This document shows, one piece after another, positions 1 through 11,539 of a DNA stretch of 64,000 nt. A model generated the notes under the pieces. That model was not told where the DNA came from. It ran no database searches and saw only the letters and a program-made list of their open reading frames with translations. Numbering within the stretch: position 1 is the first letter of the stretch; each line of letters starts with the position of its first letter. The stretch is from Denticeps clupeoides (lineage: Eukaryota; Chordata; Actinopteri; Clupeiformes; Denticipitidae). Position numbers and translations under genes: made by a program. The stretch is taken from NCBI RefSeq assembly GCF_900700375.1, contig NC_041709.1, forward strand, positions 30,483,515 to 30,547,514. The letters are read 5' to 3'.

Positions 1-359
1 GCTGGGGTGTCCCGGAACCTGCAGATATGGAGGGATCACTGTACAGCTGATAAACACATAATTTTTTTCCCTGCGCTCTGACGGCAGATATGAGTCAGTC
101 AGGAGGCGACTGGGTCGTTTTAGAAGAGTGAACTACATTTAGAGGGGCTTGTCTCCGATCTCCATTGTTAATATGAAACGGAACCACTGCCTCTGGCAAC
201 ACAACGCGCTACCGGGGACAAGTTCACACCTCTTATTGGGGTCCTTGATGAGCAGCCCAGACAAGAGTGACTTGGCGTCAGCGGACAGGGTTCTGGGAAA
301 TTTGATGTCCTCCATGAGGATGAGCTCAAACAGCTTCTCGTGGTCCTGGTTATAGAAGA
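1..359 (-). pseudogene. Duplicated akt3 kinase-exon fragment
   Basis: Positions 1-359 match 34,957-35,315 of the akt3 locus almost base for base, with only a few differences. The copy holds the 3' part of akt3 coding exon 10 (kinase-domain residues [14 protein letters not shown] through DPNKR) with its splice donor and part of the next intron. One substitution gives MEDIKFP here against MEEIKFP in the real gene. Similarity stops abruptly near 359, where Helentron coding sequence begins. The other akt3 exons are absent from this side of the window, so this is a non-functional fragment, though it may continue to the left. It could arise from a DNA duplication, from capture by a mobile element, or from an assembly join; the sequence alone does not decide. 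Confidence 0.85.
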
Positions 360-3300
360 GCAGCCATTCCCTCAGAGCTATCCGATTTGAATGTGCTCGA
401 AAGGCAATTGATTGCAAAGATTGTTGCCTTGCCCAAAGGCCAGCAGAGAGCAGTCCATGGAGCTGTTGTATGTGTGCCTTCTGAGATGGAAAAAAACGTT
501 AATAGTCTCCCAAGGACTGGCACCGATGCAGAGTTGTTACAAGTAAAGCTGAAGCGGAACATCAGATATAAAGGATATCAGCATTACTTCTGTATTAGCG
601 GGACTTGCCAAGCTTAAAGAGATAAATCCAGATTACATCAATGTGGAAATACACGAGGATGCAACGTTTCACGTTGCTCCAGATGAGGAAACTGATGAAG
701 AGACTGATGCAGCTGTGGAAGAGCAGCCAAGCCATGTGGGTGAGGAACACCAAGCTCTTCGACCTGGTTTAATACTGGACACGTGCATGCAGCCCCCCGA
801 CATAGCTCAAGACGTTCTTTCGTATGGGGCTGGAGTCTTTAGCATAGCTCCAGCCCAAGCAAACAAACCCGTGGGCTTCTTTAGTGTTCATGCTGGAAGC
901 TAAAGCTTTTCCTGTGCTGTTTCCGACTGGCAGTAATACTTTGGATCAAGCCAGGCCGGTTCGCTTGTCCCCAAGCAAATACTTCAACGTCAGGCTTTTT
1001 TCTGTTGACAACTGGTTTGCTAAAGTTATCTTTATCTTTTGTCAGTTTGTTACTGAAACCCACATGGCCAAGGAAAGCATGTCTATTCAGTTGGCCTCAC
1101 AAAGACCAGAGATGGACTTAAAATTTCGAACAAAATGCTACAGGACAAAAAAAGAGGTGGAACGTCTGATTCAAAATCGAGAGGCCACAAGATTCATGCG
1201 TCCACTGAGAGGCACGCCAGCTTACTGGGAGAAGAGCCTTCGCGACCTTCACGCCATGGTAAGGCAGTTTGGCAGACCCACCTTTTTCGTCACCTTTTAC
1301 GCTGCCAAAACCAGATGGCCGGAAGTGATCAACGCCATTAAAGCTCAGCAGGAAGAGCAGGTGGAATTTTCCCAGCTTGACTGGAATGCCAAATGTGACA
1401 TTCTTCGGAGCAACCCAGTCACTGTAATGCGCATGTTTGAGAAAAGGGTGGAGGCACCCCTTAAATGAATTAATCATATCACCTGCCCAACCTATTGGCC
1501 AGGTGGAAGATTACTTCTACCGAGTGGAGTTTCAGGCACGAGGGAGTCCCCACATTCACATGGTGGTATGGGTCAAGGATGCACCCGAATTAAATGAAGA
1601 GGATGGAAGCTACGACAAAGTTATCGGTTTTATCGATCGATACATATCCTGCCAGCTGCCGGAAGAAAATGTGGACAAAATTGTTAGTGAGGTTCAAATG
1701 CACAGCAGGAAGCATTCAAAGTCTTGCAAGAAAGGCAATGTAGAATGCAGATTTGGATTTCCCAAATTACCTCCCCGCCCGCAGTGGTCCCCGGCGACGA
1801 GGAAGATGATGCACAGAAAAGTGGTGGGAAAAAATCCAGGCGGAAAATGCTGTCTAAACTGCAACGGGAAGCAAAGCTAAAGCTGAAACCGCTCCGAGAT
1901 TTACTGATGGACAAAAAGGCGGTTTTCAGTGATTTGTCAGAGTTGCTTGCCGCTTGCAACATGACTAAGGAGGAATACGAATCTAGCGTTGATTCACTCA
2001 CTTAAGGAATGGCTCTTGTGATGAAACGCAATCCTAAAGACTGTTGGGTCAATGGATATAATGCTGATCTGCTTAGAGCGTGGGATGCTAACATGGACAT
2101 CCAGTACGTGCTTGATGAGTACAGCTGCATTGAGTACATGATGTCTTATTTAACTAAGCCTGAGCATGAAATGACTGAGATCCTCAACACAGTCATTAAC
2201 CGCGTAAAAAAATCTAACCTCAACCAACAGGATGAGATGAATATAATAATGCAGGCTTATTCAAAGCATCGAGAGGTGAGCGCTCAAGAGTCTGTGGCCC
2301 GGACGTGTAGCTTGCCATTAAAAAAGTGCTCACGAAATGTTCTTTTCATACAGACTGATGAGGATGGTGTGAAAATGAGCCTGCCCATGAGCAAATTAAT
2401 GAGCATGGATCCAGAAGATGATGACGTCTGGATGTCAGGATTGGCCGAGAAATACTTTTACAGACCTGCAACGTTGGAGTATGAAATGATGTGCCTGGCC
2501 AAGTTTGTGTCTGTGTGCAGGGTTCTTTATGGAGACCAAGTTAAATCCCCCAACGCGGTCCCATTGTTGAACGATGCTGGCTACATTCAGAAAAGGACTT
2601 TGGGAAAACCGGCCATTATCCGATTCGCCCGTTTCTCCCTAACCAAACAACCGGAAAAGTATTACAGACAGATCCTGAAATTATATCTTCCACGCCGAAG
2701 AGATCAGGACCTGAAAAGTGAAAACTGCCCAATGTACAAAGACTTTTATTTTGATGGCCTCACCAAGGAAATGAAGGACCATGTCGACTTCAATCAGATG
2801 CGTTATGAAGGACATGGGAAAAAAAATCGATAAGGTGATGGAAAAGCTCCAGCTAAAACGGCCGATTGTAAACGCATGGAACACTTTCGCGCCAGAAGTT
2901 GAATTGGACCGTCTGGAATGTCTGGCAGAGCAAGAACCGATAGAGCAAGATCCAGAGGAAGGAGTCGAGCCGCTTCCAGATTATCAATTACATGGGGACC
3001 TACCCTTAATACAAGCCCCAAAACTGAGCTTCGACTTTGTTCGAGCGATGTACAGGAGTCTCAACGAGACCCAGTCTTCATTGTTCTATGCTGTTCGTGA
3101 CTGGTGCTTGCGATGTGTGTGGGGTTGTAATCCAGATCCATTCTATTACTTTCTTACTGGAGGAGCTGAAAATCACACGTCATCAAGTGTGTTTATGAGG
3201 AGGCGACCAAGGTGCTCCGTTAGCTTCCTAGGTTTCGCGATGTTTGCGACATGTCCCGTCCCACAGTGCTCCTCACAGCCTTTACTGGAACTGCAGCTTT

Positions 3301-5103
3301 TAACATTTCGGGGAAGACGTTGCACTTAATTCTAAGGCTTAAAGCCCCCATACAGAGGACTTGGAAACAAGTTGGATGAAGTGAGAGCATTGCTTGGAAA
3401 TGCAGAGATCTTAATCCTTGATGAAGTGTCCATGGTCTCCAAAGAGCTCTTTGCTTACGGGGATCTCCAAGCCATTTGGAGGAATGTCAGTCCTGGCTGT
3501 CGGAGATTTCTACCAGCTGCCACCGATTGGCAAGGCAAAAGCTCTTTGTGTCTACGATGTAGGACCATTTCAAAATGATCAACCTAACAGAGATCATGCG
3601 ACAGAAAGATGACAAAGACTTTGCAGAACTTCTCAACAGGATGAGAATCAAAAGAAAAGCTGACTCGTTTAGTGCCGAAGACAAAGTCCTGCTCTCATGG
3701 GTCATTGTTGAAGCCGAACATTGTCCCACTGATGTTTTGCATATTTTCCCCACAAATAAACAGGTGGATGAGCACAATGCAGCAGTTGTAACCTCCCTGA
3801 GCTCGGAGGTTGTTGATGTTTGGGCTCAAGATTTTAGAAAGGACAAAACAGGCAAAGCTTGGTTCTGCTGCATTGTGTCAGTGGTAGAAAACAGGACTTC
3901 AGGCTGCTGTTGGTGCTCGAGTGATGCTCATAAGGAATCTGGATGTGGAGGACGGTTTGGTCAACGGAACCTTTGGAACGATCGCAAACATCGTGACCAC
4001 CACCACAGAGGATGGAAAGCCTTTTGTAAGGCTCATTGCACTTCAGCCTGACAACCCCACAGCTGGAAGTAAACACAAATCCAAGGACAACTTGGTTTAC
4101 ATTGAGAGATTGGAGGAACAGACCACAATCAAGTCAGTTGCTCGACTTCAGTTCCCCATGAAGCTGGCCTTTGGGTGCACCACCCACAAAGTACAAGGAA
4201 TGACCCTGACATCTGCTGTTGTATGTTTGAAGCGGACATTTGAGCCGGGGATGGCGTACGTTGCCCTCAGCCGCACAACCTCCCTTGAAGGGTTAAGGAT
4301 TGTCAATTATGATGAATCAAAGGTCTATGCTGATGAAAACATAAGAACAGCCATGGAGAGCATGACTAGAGCGTCATTTCTCGACACGTCATCACTGTTG
4401 CACTTTGTGCGGTCGGGCAATCCCACAGCAACATTAATAATAGTCCACCACAATGTTGAAGGACTTCTCTGTCACATCGAGGACTTGAAACGGCATCACC
4501 AACTAGGCCTTGCTGACGTTTTATGTCTGACAGAAACTCATTTGTTTGGATCCTCTGTTGCGCCAACATGCCATTTACAAGGATACTCGTTGTTTTGCCG
4601 CAATCGACAAGTATCTTACAGCAACAGACCAGATATGGCCGCAAAAGATGGTGGTGGAGTCACAATTTACTGCCGCAGCGTTCTCACTGCAAAGGAGCCA
4701 CGGTTTTTCCAAAGTGTTACTGACCTAGAGTTCACGGTTGTCTTAGTTGAGACTCCTTTCAGAGTTGTGTGTGCCACAGTTTAGAGGCCGCCGTCTTATG
4801 ACCGTGGCACGTTCCTTAAGAACATGCAAAGCCTCTTGGATTCCCTGGTTTCATTTGGTATTCAGCCCATTGTTGTGTGTGGGGATTTTAATGAGGACCT
4901 GTTCTCCACAGGGAAAAAATCAATTAAGGAATTGTTCCAATCCAGAGGCTTTACACAGCTCATCTTTGAAGCGACCACTGAAAAGCAGACACTGGTTGAC
5001 CAGATCTACATATCGCAACCGGAATCTTGTTTGCAATCAGGTGTTTTTCAAGCTTACTACAGTTACCACAATCCTGTCTTTTGTGTTTTGACATCTTTGT
5101 GAG
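360..5103 (+). mobile_element. Decayed Helentron (Helitron-type) element: Rep, PIF1 helicase and endonuclease
   Basis: A rolling-circle DNA transposon coding region read left to right through several frames. In order it holds: an N-terminal Helitron domain (about 375-1,100, including RNIRYKGYQHY); the HUH Rep nuclease motif HIHMVVW at about 1,551-1,571; a PIF1-like helicase with Walker B ([10 protein letters not shown], about 3,412) and the late motif YVALSRTTSLEGLRI (about 4,258-4,302); and an AP-type endonuclease domain from about 4,430 with GDFNEDL near 4,880. The fused endonuclease is the hallmark of vertebrate Helentrons. The frame changes repeatedly (near 640, 880, 1,440, 1,760, 2,000, 2,800, 3,330, 3,580, 3,920 and 4,785) and no helicase Walker A GKS/GKT is readable, so it cannot code for an active protein. 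The 5' end is missing at the akt3 junction; the 3' end was not located. Confidence 0.88.
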
Positions 5104-6014
5104 TACTGCTAGAAGCTCCCCTATCTGATGTTTGACTGCTCCAATCGCACGCACCTTAACTTCTACTGCATTCACAGACTCACAAAACACTGGTGAGTAT
5201 TGTTTGGTCCGGTTAGTTAGGGTGTCTCTTGGGGGTTTTGCTGCATCAATTCCCTCCATGCAGAGCTCCACTTTTGTTATTTTGTTTTCTTATTTTGCCT
5301 TTCTTGTTTTTGGAGCTACTCCGTGGGGAGGTACGCAGTCACACAGTAGGCCTCAGTTTGGCATTTAAAGTGGCCTCTAATCGGTACACTCTGAAGACTA
5401 GCTAGATTTAGTTTAGTTACATAGGGATTTCCATAGATTAGGTCCGGATACTCAATATTTCACCAGGGAGTTGTGACGTCAGGTACACTTATCCATGAGC
5501 ATGGTGTGTGCAGCTCATTATCAAGAAATTATACTGTTTTAGTTGTGGAGCATGAAAGGTTAATAATGTCACTCTTGGAAATTGTTTTATGCGTGCTTGT
5601 TAAATTAAGTGGTAAGCCAAGCAAAAAGAGCTGTGCACTGTGTGTTGGTTCCGGGTCTCTGCCTACTTTACTTCCGTCAAAAGGAATGATGTACTCAAGG
5701 ATCAGGTAAGTACAGCATTATTGCTCAGTGACTAAACTTATTTTTGTATGTATGTTTGGTGTATTAACTCACTGTAAAAACCTTAACTTTTCCTTCTCTA
5801 AGGTGCAACCGAGAAGCAAACCAAAGCAGAATAAAATGAATAAGCATTTTTAAGCATTTTTCCATTTTACTTTACTTTGATAAGTTCCATGTTAGTGGTT
5901 TGTTTTGTTCCAGCGAATTCTTTTAAAGTGGATTGGAAGCCTTTGCTTGTTCTTTGGTGGACTGAATTTGCCTTCAGAGTTATGGAATTTGAGGAATCTG
6001 TAATGAGTTTCTTT
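5104..6014. other. No gene seen; probable 3' flank of the Helentron
   Basis: About 0.9 kb without a supportable ORF. It may be the 3' untranslated part of the Helentron, possibly resuming at 9,326-9,545 beyond the inserted LINE, since both flanks of the LINE are AT-rich and of similar style. No hairpin terminus was recognised. Confidence 0.4.
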
Positions 6015-9000
6015 TTATATCAAATTCAAATCAAATTCAAATTTTATTTGTCACATACACAGTCATACACGGTATGATGTGCAGTGAAATGCTTTCTGCA
6101 ACTGCTACAGACCACAGTATTGCAAATGTTGCAAGTAAACAATGAACCAATATGCAAATATTGCAAACATAACCAAGTATTACACTTTTACGTCTTTAAC
6201 ATAAAATATGTGTGACTGGTAGGGTGAAGGTGTGCAAATGAGTTACAGTTTTTACAATGTTTAAAGAAAGAAGAAAGAGCCATAAAAGAAAGAGCAGTAA
6301 GGACCTAAAAAGTGCAGAGTCATTTTGTGCAAAGTGGTTTTGTGCAAAAGAGTCCGGAGTGATTGGAGGTGAAAGTGCTGGAGTTCTATGTACTGTTGTT
6401 GAGAGCTTGGACAGCCTGCGGGAAGAAGCTCCTCCTCATTCTCTCTGTGTTGGACTTCAGGGAGCGAAAGCGCTTCCCTGATCGCAGCAGAGAGAAGAGT
6501 CCATTGTTGGGGTGGGTGAGGTCCTTCACTATCTTCCTGGCCCTGGTGCAGCACCGTTTGCTGTAGATAGATTGAAGGTCAGGGAGCTTGGTACGGATGA
6601 TTCGTTCGGCTGATCGAACCACCCTCTGTAGGGCTCGTCTGTCCTTCATGGTGCTGTTCCCAAACCAGGTTGAGATATTTCCCGTCAGGATGCTCTCTAT
6701 GGTGCAGGAGTAGAAGTTCCTGAGCACCTTGGAGGGCAGTCTGAAGTCTCTCAGGCGTCTGAAGTGGTAGAGACGCTGCCGGGCCTTTTTCACCACGGTG
6801 TTGATGTGACAGGACCATGACAGGTCCTGCATGATGTTAACACCGAGGTAACGGAAGATGTCCACTCTCTCCACTGGGCTCCTGTTGATGACAGGGGTCT
6901 GGTAGGTCCTCTCCTGCTTTGTACTGAAGTCCACTATTAACTCCTTTGTCTTGCTGACGTTCAGGTGGAGATTGTTCCTCTGGCACCAGTTCGCCAGATT
7001 TCCAACCTCCTCATCGTTGTCAGAGATCAGGCCCACCACGACAGTGTCGTCAGCAAACTTGATGATGGTGGTGGAGCTAGTAGTGGCTGTACAGTCATGG
7101 GTGTACAGGGAGTACAGCAGGGGGCTCAAAACACAGCCCTGGGGGGCTCCAGTGCTGAGAGTGATGGAGGCTGAGACATGTCCACCCATCCTTACTGCCT
7201 GTGGTCTCCCGGTTAGGAAGTTGGAGATCCACTGACAGAGAGATGAGCTGAGTCCCAGGTGCTCCAGCTTGGTGGTGAGTGTGGAAGGGATTATTGTGTT
7301 AAATGCTGAACTGTAGTCAATGAAGAGCATTTTAACATAATTTCCCTTCCGAGTGTCCAGGTGGGTGAGTGCAGTATGGAGGAGATGTGATATGGCGTCA
7401 TCCGTGGACCGGTTGGGACGGTATGCAAACTGTAGTGGGTCGAGTGTATCTGGTAGTGAAGAAATGATGAAGTCTCTGACCAGCCGTTCAAAGATCTTCA
7501 TCACTACTGAGGTGAGGGCTACAGGGTGGTAGTCGTTGAGGGAGGCAGGATGGGTTTTCTTGGGGACCGGAACAATGATAGACTCCTTGAAGCATGTGGG
7601 GATCACCAACTGAGATAGAGAGAGGTTGAATATCTCTGTAAACACAGGTGCTAGCTGGTCCGCGCAGGCTCTGAGGATTCTCCCCGAGATGCCGTCTGGT
7701 CCTGCTGCCTTCCTGGTGTTCACTCTCCTAAAGCCTCTCCTCACGTCATGCTCGGTGATGACGAACGCGTTCTTGGTGCTGGCAGTGTCCTCCCGTCTGC
7801 AGCTGTTGGAGCCGCTAGCCGTAGCATCGCTAGCGTCTTTAGCTGCAGCCTCGAAGCGAGCATAGAACGTATTTAGCTCGTCTGCCAGAGACACGTCCGC
7901 GTTCGTCGTACCGGATGTTGGTGCTTTATAGTCTGTTATTGTCCTCAGTCCCCGCCACAGGCTCCTAGAGTCACTCTGTTCGAGTTGTGACTCCAGTTTC
8001 TTCCTGTAGCGCTGCTTCGCCTCCTTCACCGCTTTCCTGACGCTGTATGATGCAGCCTTGTATGGTTCCATGTCCCCGGAAGTGAGCCCTGCGTTATAGG
8101 TCGCGGTGCGAGATTTCAGAGCGTCGCGGATGGTCTTATCCACCCACGGCTTCTTGTTGGGAAACGTTCTGACGATCGTTTTCTGAACGGTGTCGTCCGT
8201 TAGTTTCCCAATTAAACTCACAACCGCTTCCACAAACTCACTGATGTTTCCGGAACTACTCTGGAACATGCCCCAGTCTGCGTCCTCCAGTGCGTCCTGA
8301 AGAGCGGCCACCGATTGGTCCGTCCAGCGTGCCACCTCCCTCTGAACCGGAACTTCCTGTTTAAGCCTGTTTGTATTTAGGCATGAGGAAGATGGCGGCG
8401 TGGTCGGATTTTCCAAATGGTGGACGAGATTGTGCCCTGTATCCGTCCTTTATTGTCGTGTAGCAATGGTCCAGTGTCCTTTCGCCCCTGGTGGGGCAGG
8501 TGATGTGCTGATGAAAGTTCGGCGGTGCGCGTTTGAGGCTGGCATTATTAAAATCTCCTGCCACAATAAGCGCAGCGTCCCGGTGCTGTGTTTGGTGCTG
8601 TGTGAGCGCCTCCTGCAGTTCGCCTAAGGCAGTGTCCGTGTCCGCTTTCGGCGGAATGTAAGCGGCGCTGATGATGACCGATGTAAACTCCCGAGGAAGG
8701 ACACTTGATGGACAGTAGTTCCAGATTCGGCGAGCACGAGTGTGTGAGGGGAGAAATTGAATTACACCTGTTCCTATTTACCATCAAACACACTCCCCTT
8801 GTCTTCCCCGAGTCGCGTGTCCTGTCCATGCGGTGGACCGAGAAGAACTCGGCCGGCTGGATGGCGTGGTCCGGCACCGCTGGGTTCAGCCATGTCTCGG
8901 TGAAGCAGAGGAGGTTGCAGTCCCGGATGTCTCTCTGGAACTTTACCCTGGCCCTGAGGTCATCGAGCTTGTTCTCCAGTGACTGGACGTTGGTGAGCAG

Positions 9001-9325
9001 GATGCTAGGCAGAGGTGTGCTGTGTGCACGGGCCCTCAGCCTGTTCCTGACGCCGGCTCGTTTCCCCCGGGGCCGCCGTCGCGTCCTTTGTTCTTCCTCA
9101 GGATTTCACTCGGCCAGCTGGGATCCGGAAAAGCAGTCAAAGTCTTCATATTGTAAGTGCATTGTATACTAATAGAAACAAGAGTGTCTCTACTGTATTT
9201 AATGCGTTGCATGGTGGTAGATTTGCCGGTGTAGGGTTGTTAAAAGAGGGTTTAAAAAACAAAAACAAACTAAACTTGGTCGGAGCAGTCGCGACGGCAG
9301 CCGACCTCACCGGCGCCATCTTGAT
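6015..9325 (-). mobile_element. Near full-length LINE (L2/Rex1-like, CR1-Jockey group)
   Basis: Minus-strand non-LTR retrotransposon of about 3.3 kb. Its 5' end near 9,325 starts with CAAGATGGCGCC, a YY1-like initiator seen at the 5' ends of some LINEs. An endonuclease domain follows (CFTETWLNP near 8,900, GDFN near 8,557, GKSDH near 8,400), then reverse transcriptase. The 3' end at about 6,015-6,050 carries a short TTTGAATTTG-type repeat tail, usual for this group. The endonuclease and reverse transcriptase are now in different frames, so at least one frameshift has occurred near 8,400 and another within the endonuclease. A nearly identical 3' end lies in akt3 intron 3 (38,002-38,552), which suggests recent activity of the family. 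Confidence 0.85.
6386..8416 (-). CDS. LINE reverse transcriptase ORF (3' two thirds of ORF2)
   Basis: A 676-residue open frame inside the LINE. It contains the RT core in the usual order: KAAGPDGISGRIL, VPVPKK, LDPLQFAYRPNRSTDDA, LFIDYSSAFNTI, TGAPQGCVLSPLLY and the catalytic KFADDTVVVG. A conserved C-terminal block (SFFPQAVQALN) is followed by the stop. All RT motifs, including the FADD aspartates, are present. The upstream endonuclease lies in other frames, so the annotated ATG is simply the first in-frame methionine and not a natural start. Confidence 0.85.
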   Translation of the reverse strand: MENPTTPPSSSCLNTNRLKQEVPVQREVARWTDQSVAALQDALEDADWGMFQSSSGNISEFVEAVVSLIGKLTDDTVQKTIVRTFPNKKPWVDKTIRDALKSRTATYNAGLTSGDMEPYKAASYSVRKAVKEAKQRYRKKLESQLEQSDSRSLWRGLRTITDYKAPTSGTTNADVSLADELNTFYARFEAAAKDASDATASGSNSCRREDTASTKNAFVITEHDVRRGFRRVNTRKAAGPDGISGRILRACADQLAPVFTEIFNLSLSQLVIPTCFKESIIVPVPKKTHPASLNDYHPVALTSVVMKIFERLVRDFIISSLPDTLDPLQFAYRPNRSTDDAISHLLHTALTHLDTRKGNYVKMLFIDYSSAFNTIIPSTLTTKLEHLGLSSSLCQWISNFLTGRPQAVRMGGHVSASITLSTGAPQGCVLSPLLYSLYTHDCTATTSSTTIIKFADDTVVVGLISDNDEEVGNLANWCQRNNLHLNVSKTKELIVDFSTKQERTYQTPVINRSPVERVDIFRYLGVNIMQDLSWSCHINTVVKKARQRLYHFRRLRDFRLPSKVLRNFYSCTIESILTGNISTWFGNSTMKDRRALQRVVRSAERIIRTKLPDLQSIYSKRCCTRARKIVKDLTHPNNGLFSLLRSGKRFRSLKSNTERMRRSFFPQAVQALNNST

Positions 9326-10387
9326 AATTGATAATATAATACTTGTTTTACTGTTCTTTTAATGTTCTGCTACTATTTTATTGAATTTTTGTATAGAATT
9401 GTAATATTGAATTACTTTTACGGTTCCATTTTCATTTAATTGTTTTATTAAATCAGTTTGAGAAGCATTTATATGTTATGTACCTTTTTATGTTAAATAA
9501 ATTGTTTTGATTTTTACGTAGTCTTTTGTTTTTGTGTCTGTTTGGTCAAATTGACCCAGAACATATTTGAGGTTTCAATGTAAACTTGTAGTTCATGATA
9601 TACATATATAGCTTCAGCGGTTAGCCTCGATTTTCGGGTCGCTAGCTTCAGCGGTTAGCCTCAGGGAGCCAAAAACGTGTTCCCAGCACAATAGCAAACG
9701 GTACTTTTTACACTTTGAACCCGATTTGCGTGGCAGCCTTGAATGTAAGACATGTCTTTTTTTGCCATTCCTAGCACAATAGTAAATGGTCTGTCATTCT
9801 GAAAGGTCCAAACAAACAAACAAATAAATAAATACATTTTTTCACCCATTGACACTTTTTTGTTTTCCCTAATTTGTGCATGATCCGTAAATCAAACAGA
9901 GATAAACCATACGTCAAATCGTCGGTCTTGGCGAGATCTACGAGAAATCTTCTTTGTATGTCAAACCGTCTGGACACAAAGTCCAAAAAAAGTCCAATTT
10001 TGGACTAGGATAATAAAGGGGTTCCGAAAACGCTTTTTGGGGAATTGCACGCAGACCGTAAATCCGGCCGAGCCAAGCCATATGTCAAACCGTGTGGAAC
10101 GGAAAGCCGCACGATTTGACATGAAAGTCGTGTGTGTGCTGTTGTTCTTGTAATCGCAAATTCTTGGAAACCAGATTTTTTTTAACTTTTAATGGTTTGG
10201 TCACGACTTGTGGCCCTCCTGTAGTCCCCAACGAATTTTGGAGATTTCATAAAATACTCTTAATTCTGATGCAATGGAATGCCTTCTACTGCTCGGTGTC
10301 TGGCCTGCTCTGATGTCTCGGCTGTGTTGTGTTGATATTAGGAAGGCCATTCACACTGGTTGGATCTTAAAGTGGGAGTTCCTCAGG
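9326..10387. repeat. AT-rich repeat tract with recurring TGTCAAAYCGT motif
   Basis: No gene seen. The segment 9,612-9,663 holds two direct copies of GCTTCAGCGGTTAGCCTC spaced 32 bp apart. Between about 9,880 and 10,130 the motif A-Y-R-TGTCAAA-Y-CGT (or its complement) recurs four times, and CCGTAAATC recurs twice, as if a unit of about 165 bp had been duplicated and diverged. An AATAAA lies near 9,497. Family not recognised. Confidence 0.5.
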
Positions 10388-10905
10388 GTACTCTTTGGTC
10401 TTGGCCGTGGTGCAGAGTTTGGAATCTGGATAGATTGACTGCTTCTGTGACAGGTGTCTTTTAAACAGAGAAGAAATTGAGACGCTCCCAGCGTCTGCTC
10501 CTCACCTGTATAAAACACGACTGGGAGCCAGAAATTTGAATGAAAATACTTGTTTCATTCATGAACAATTTTGTTGCTTTTCTGTCTCCCACTCTTCAAA
10601 TAAACCTACAATTGACACTATAGACTGGTCATGTTTTGTAAGTGGGGAATCAAATAATTATTTTCCCCACTGTTCATTTGAAGGCAAATATCAAGTGGAA
10701 ATTTAAATGGGGGAGTTTTACTTTTACATTGTGTGTCTCTAGTTTAACTCACCACCACTGGCTCCCTCTTACTGAGAGTGCAAACAGGAAAACGATTGTA
10801 ATATCAAGTATGCAGAATTCTTATGGCAACGTGTGGTTGGCTGGCACCCTGCTTTAGTCAGTTTCCAAACTACACCAAGCGTCCCGGGATGGGCTCCGGC
10901 AGCTG
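10388..10905 (-). repeat. Segmental repeat copy A carrying a Tc1/mariner end
   Basis: About 500 bp also present at 18,443-18,997. The minus strand reads as the left end of a Tc1-like transposon: terminal ACAGTGGGGAAAATAATTA at about 10,655-10,672, then 5' untranslated sequence ending at the start of the transposase leader near 10,400 (the GGCCAAGACCAAAGAG type of sequence follows). The two copies also share about 230 bp outside the transposon end, so the pair arose by duplication and not by two insertions. A perfect hairpin AGACGCT-CCC-AGCGTCT lies near 10,480. Confidence 0.6.
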
Positions 10906-10935
10906 CAACACTGAGCCACAACACAGCAGTGGGCA

Positions 10936-11165
10936 GTGGTGGTCTAGCGGTTAAAAAAGCGGCCCTGTAATCAGAAGGTTGCCGGTTCGAATCCCGATCC
11001 ACCAAGGTGCCACTGAGGTGCCACCAAGCAAAGCACCGTCCCCACACACTGCTCCCGGGCACCTGTCGAGGCTGCCCACTGCTCACTAAGGGTGATGGGT
11101 TAAAAGCAGACGACATATTTTGTTGTGTGCACCATGTGCTTTGCATCACAATGACAATCACTTTC
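10936..11165 (+). repeat. tRNA-derived SINE, type 1
   Basis: The head carries pol III A-box-like GGTGGTCTAGCGGTTAA and B-box GGTTCGAATCCC. The body reads CCAAGGTGCCACTGAGGTGCC and the tail CAATGACAATCACTTT. At least six further copies or fragments lie in this window. Not a functional tRNA gene: no cloverleaf 3' half is present. Confidence 0.8.
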
Positions 11166-11539
11166 ACCCTGCACGTACAGACGCGAATACACGCAATATA
11201 AAATGGGCAGCTGCACTTGAAATTCAGAGACTTTCAGATCCTGTTCTTGTGTCCAGACACCAGGCTGTCTGTGTTGACATGTGACCGACGGACACCACTT
11301 GACATGAGCAAGCAGGGAAACTTTCATTTAAATTTGGCAGAAACACAGTTACCGTCACAAAACTAAACACTGCAACATTTGTGTTATATTGATGACTTTT
11401 GTCCCGATCAAATTCTCGAACGTCACTTGATGTGATTGGTTGTGACCCTAGCGCTGTCAGGGAAGTAAAAAAATCCACAAATATATACGGTGATTTGTAA
11501 TTGCAGGTTTATGGGTTTGTGAATTAATATAATCATAAT

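Noticed and set aside
10940-11010. tRNA gene
   Set aside because: Only the internal pol III promoter boxes of a SINE are present; repeated many times with SINE bodies and no full cloverleaf.
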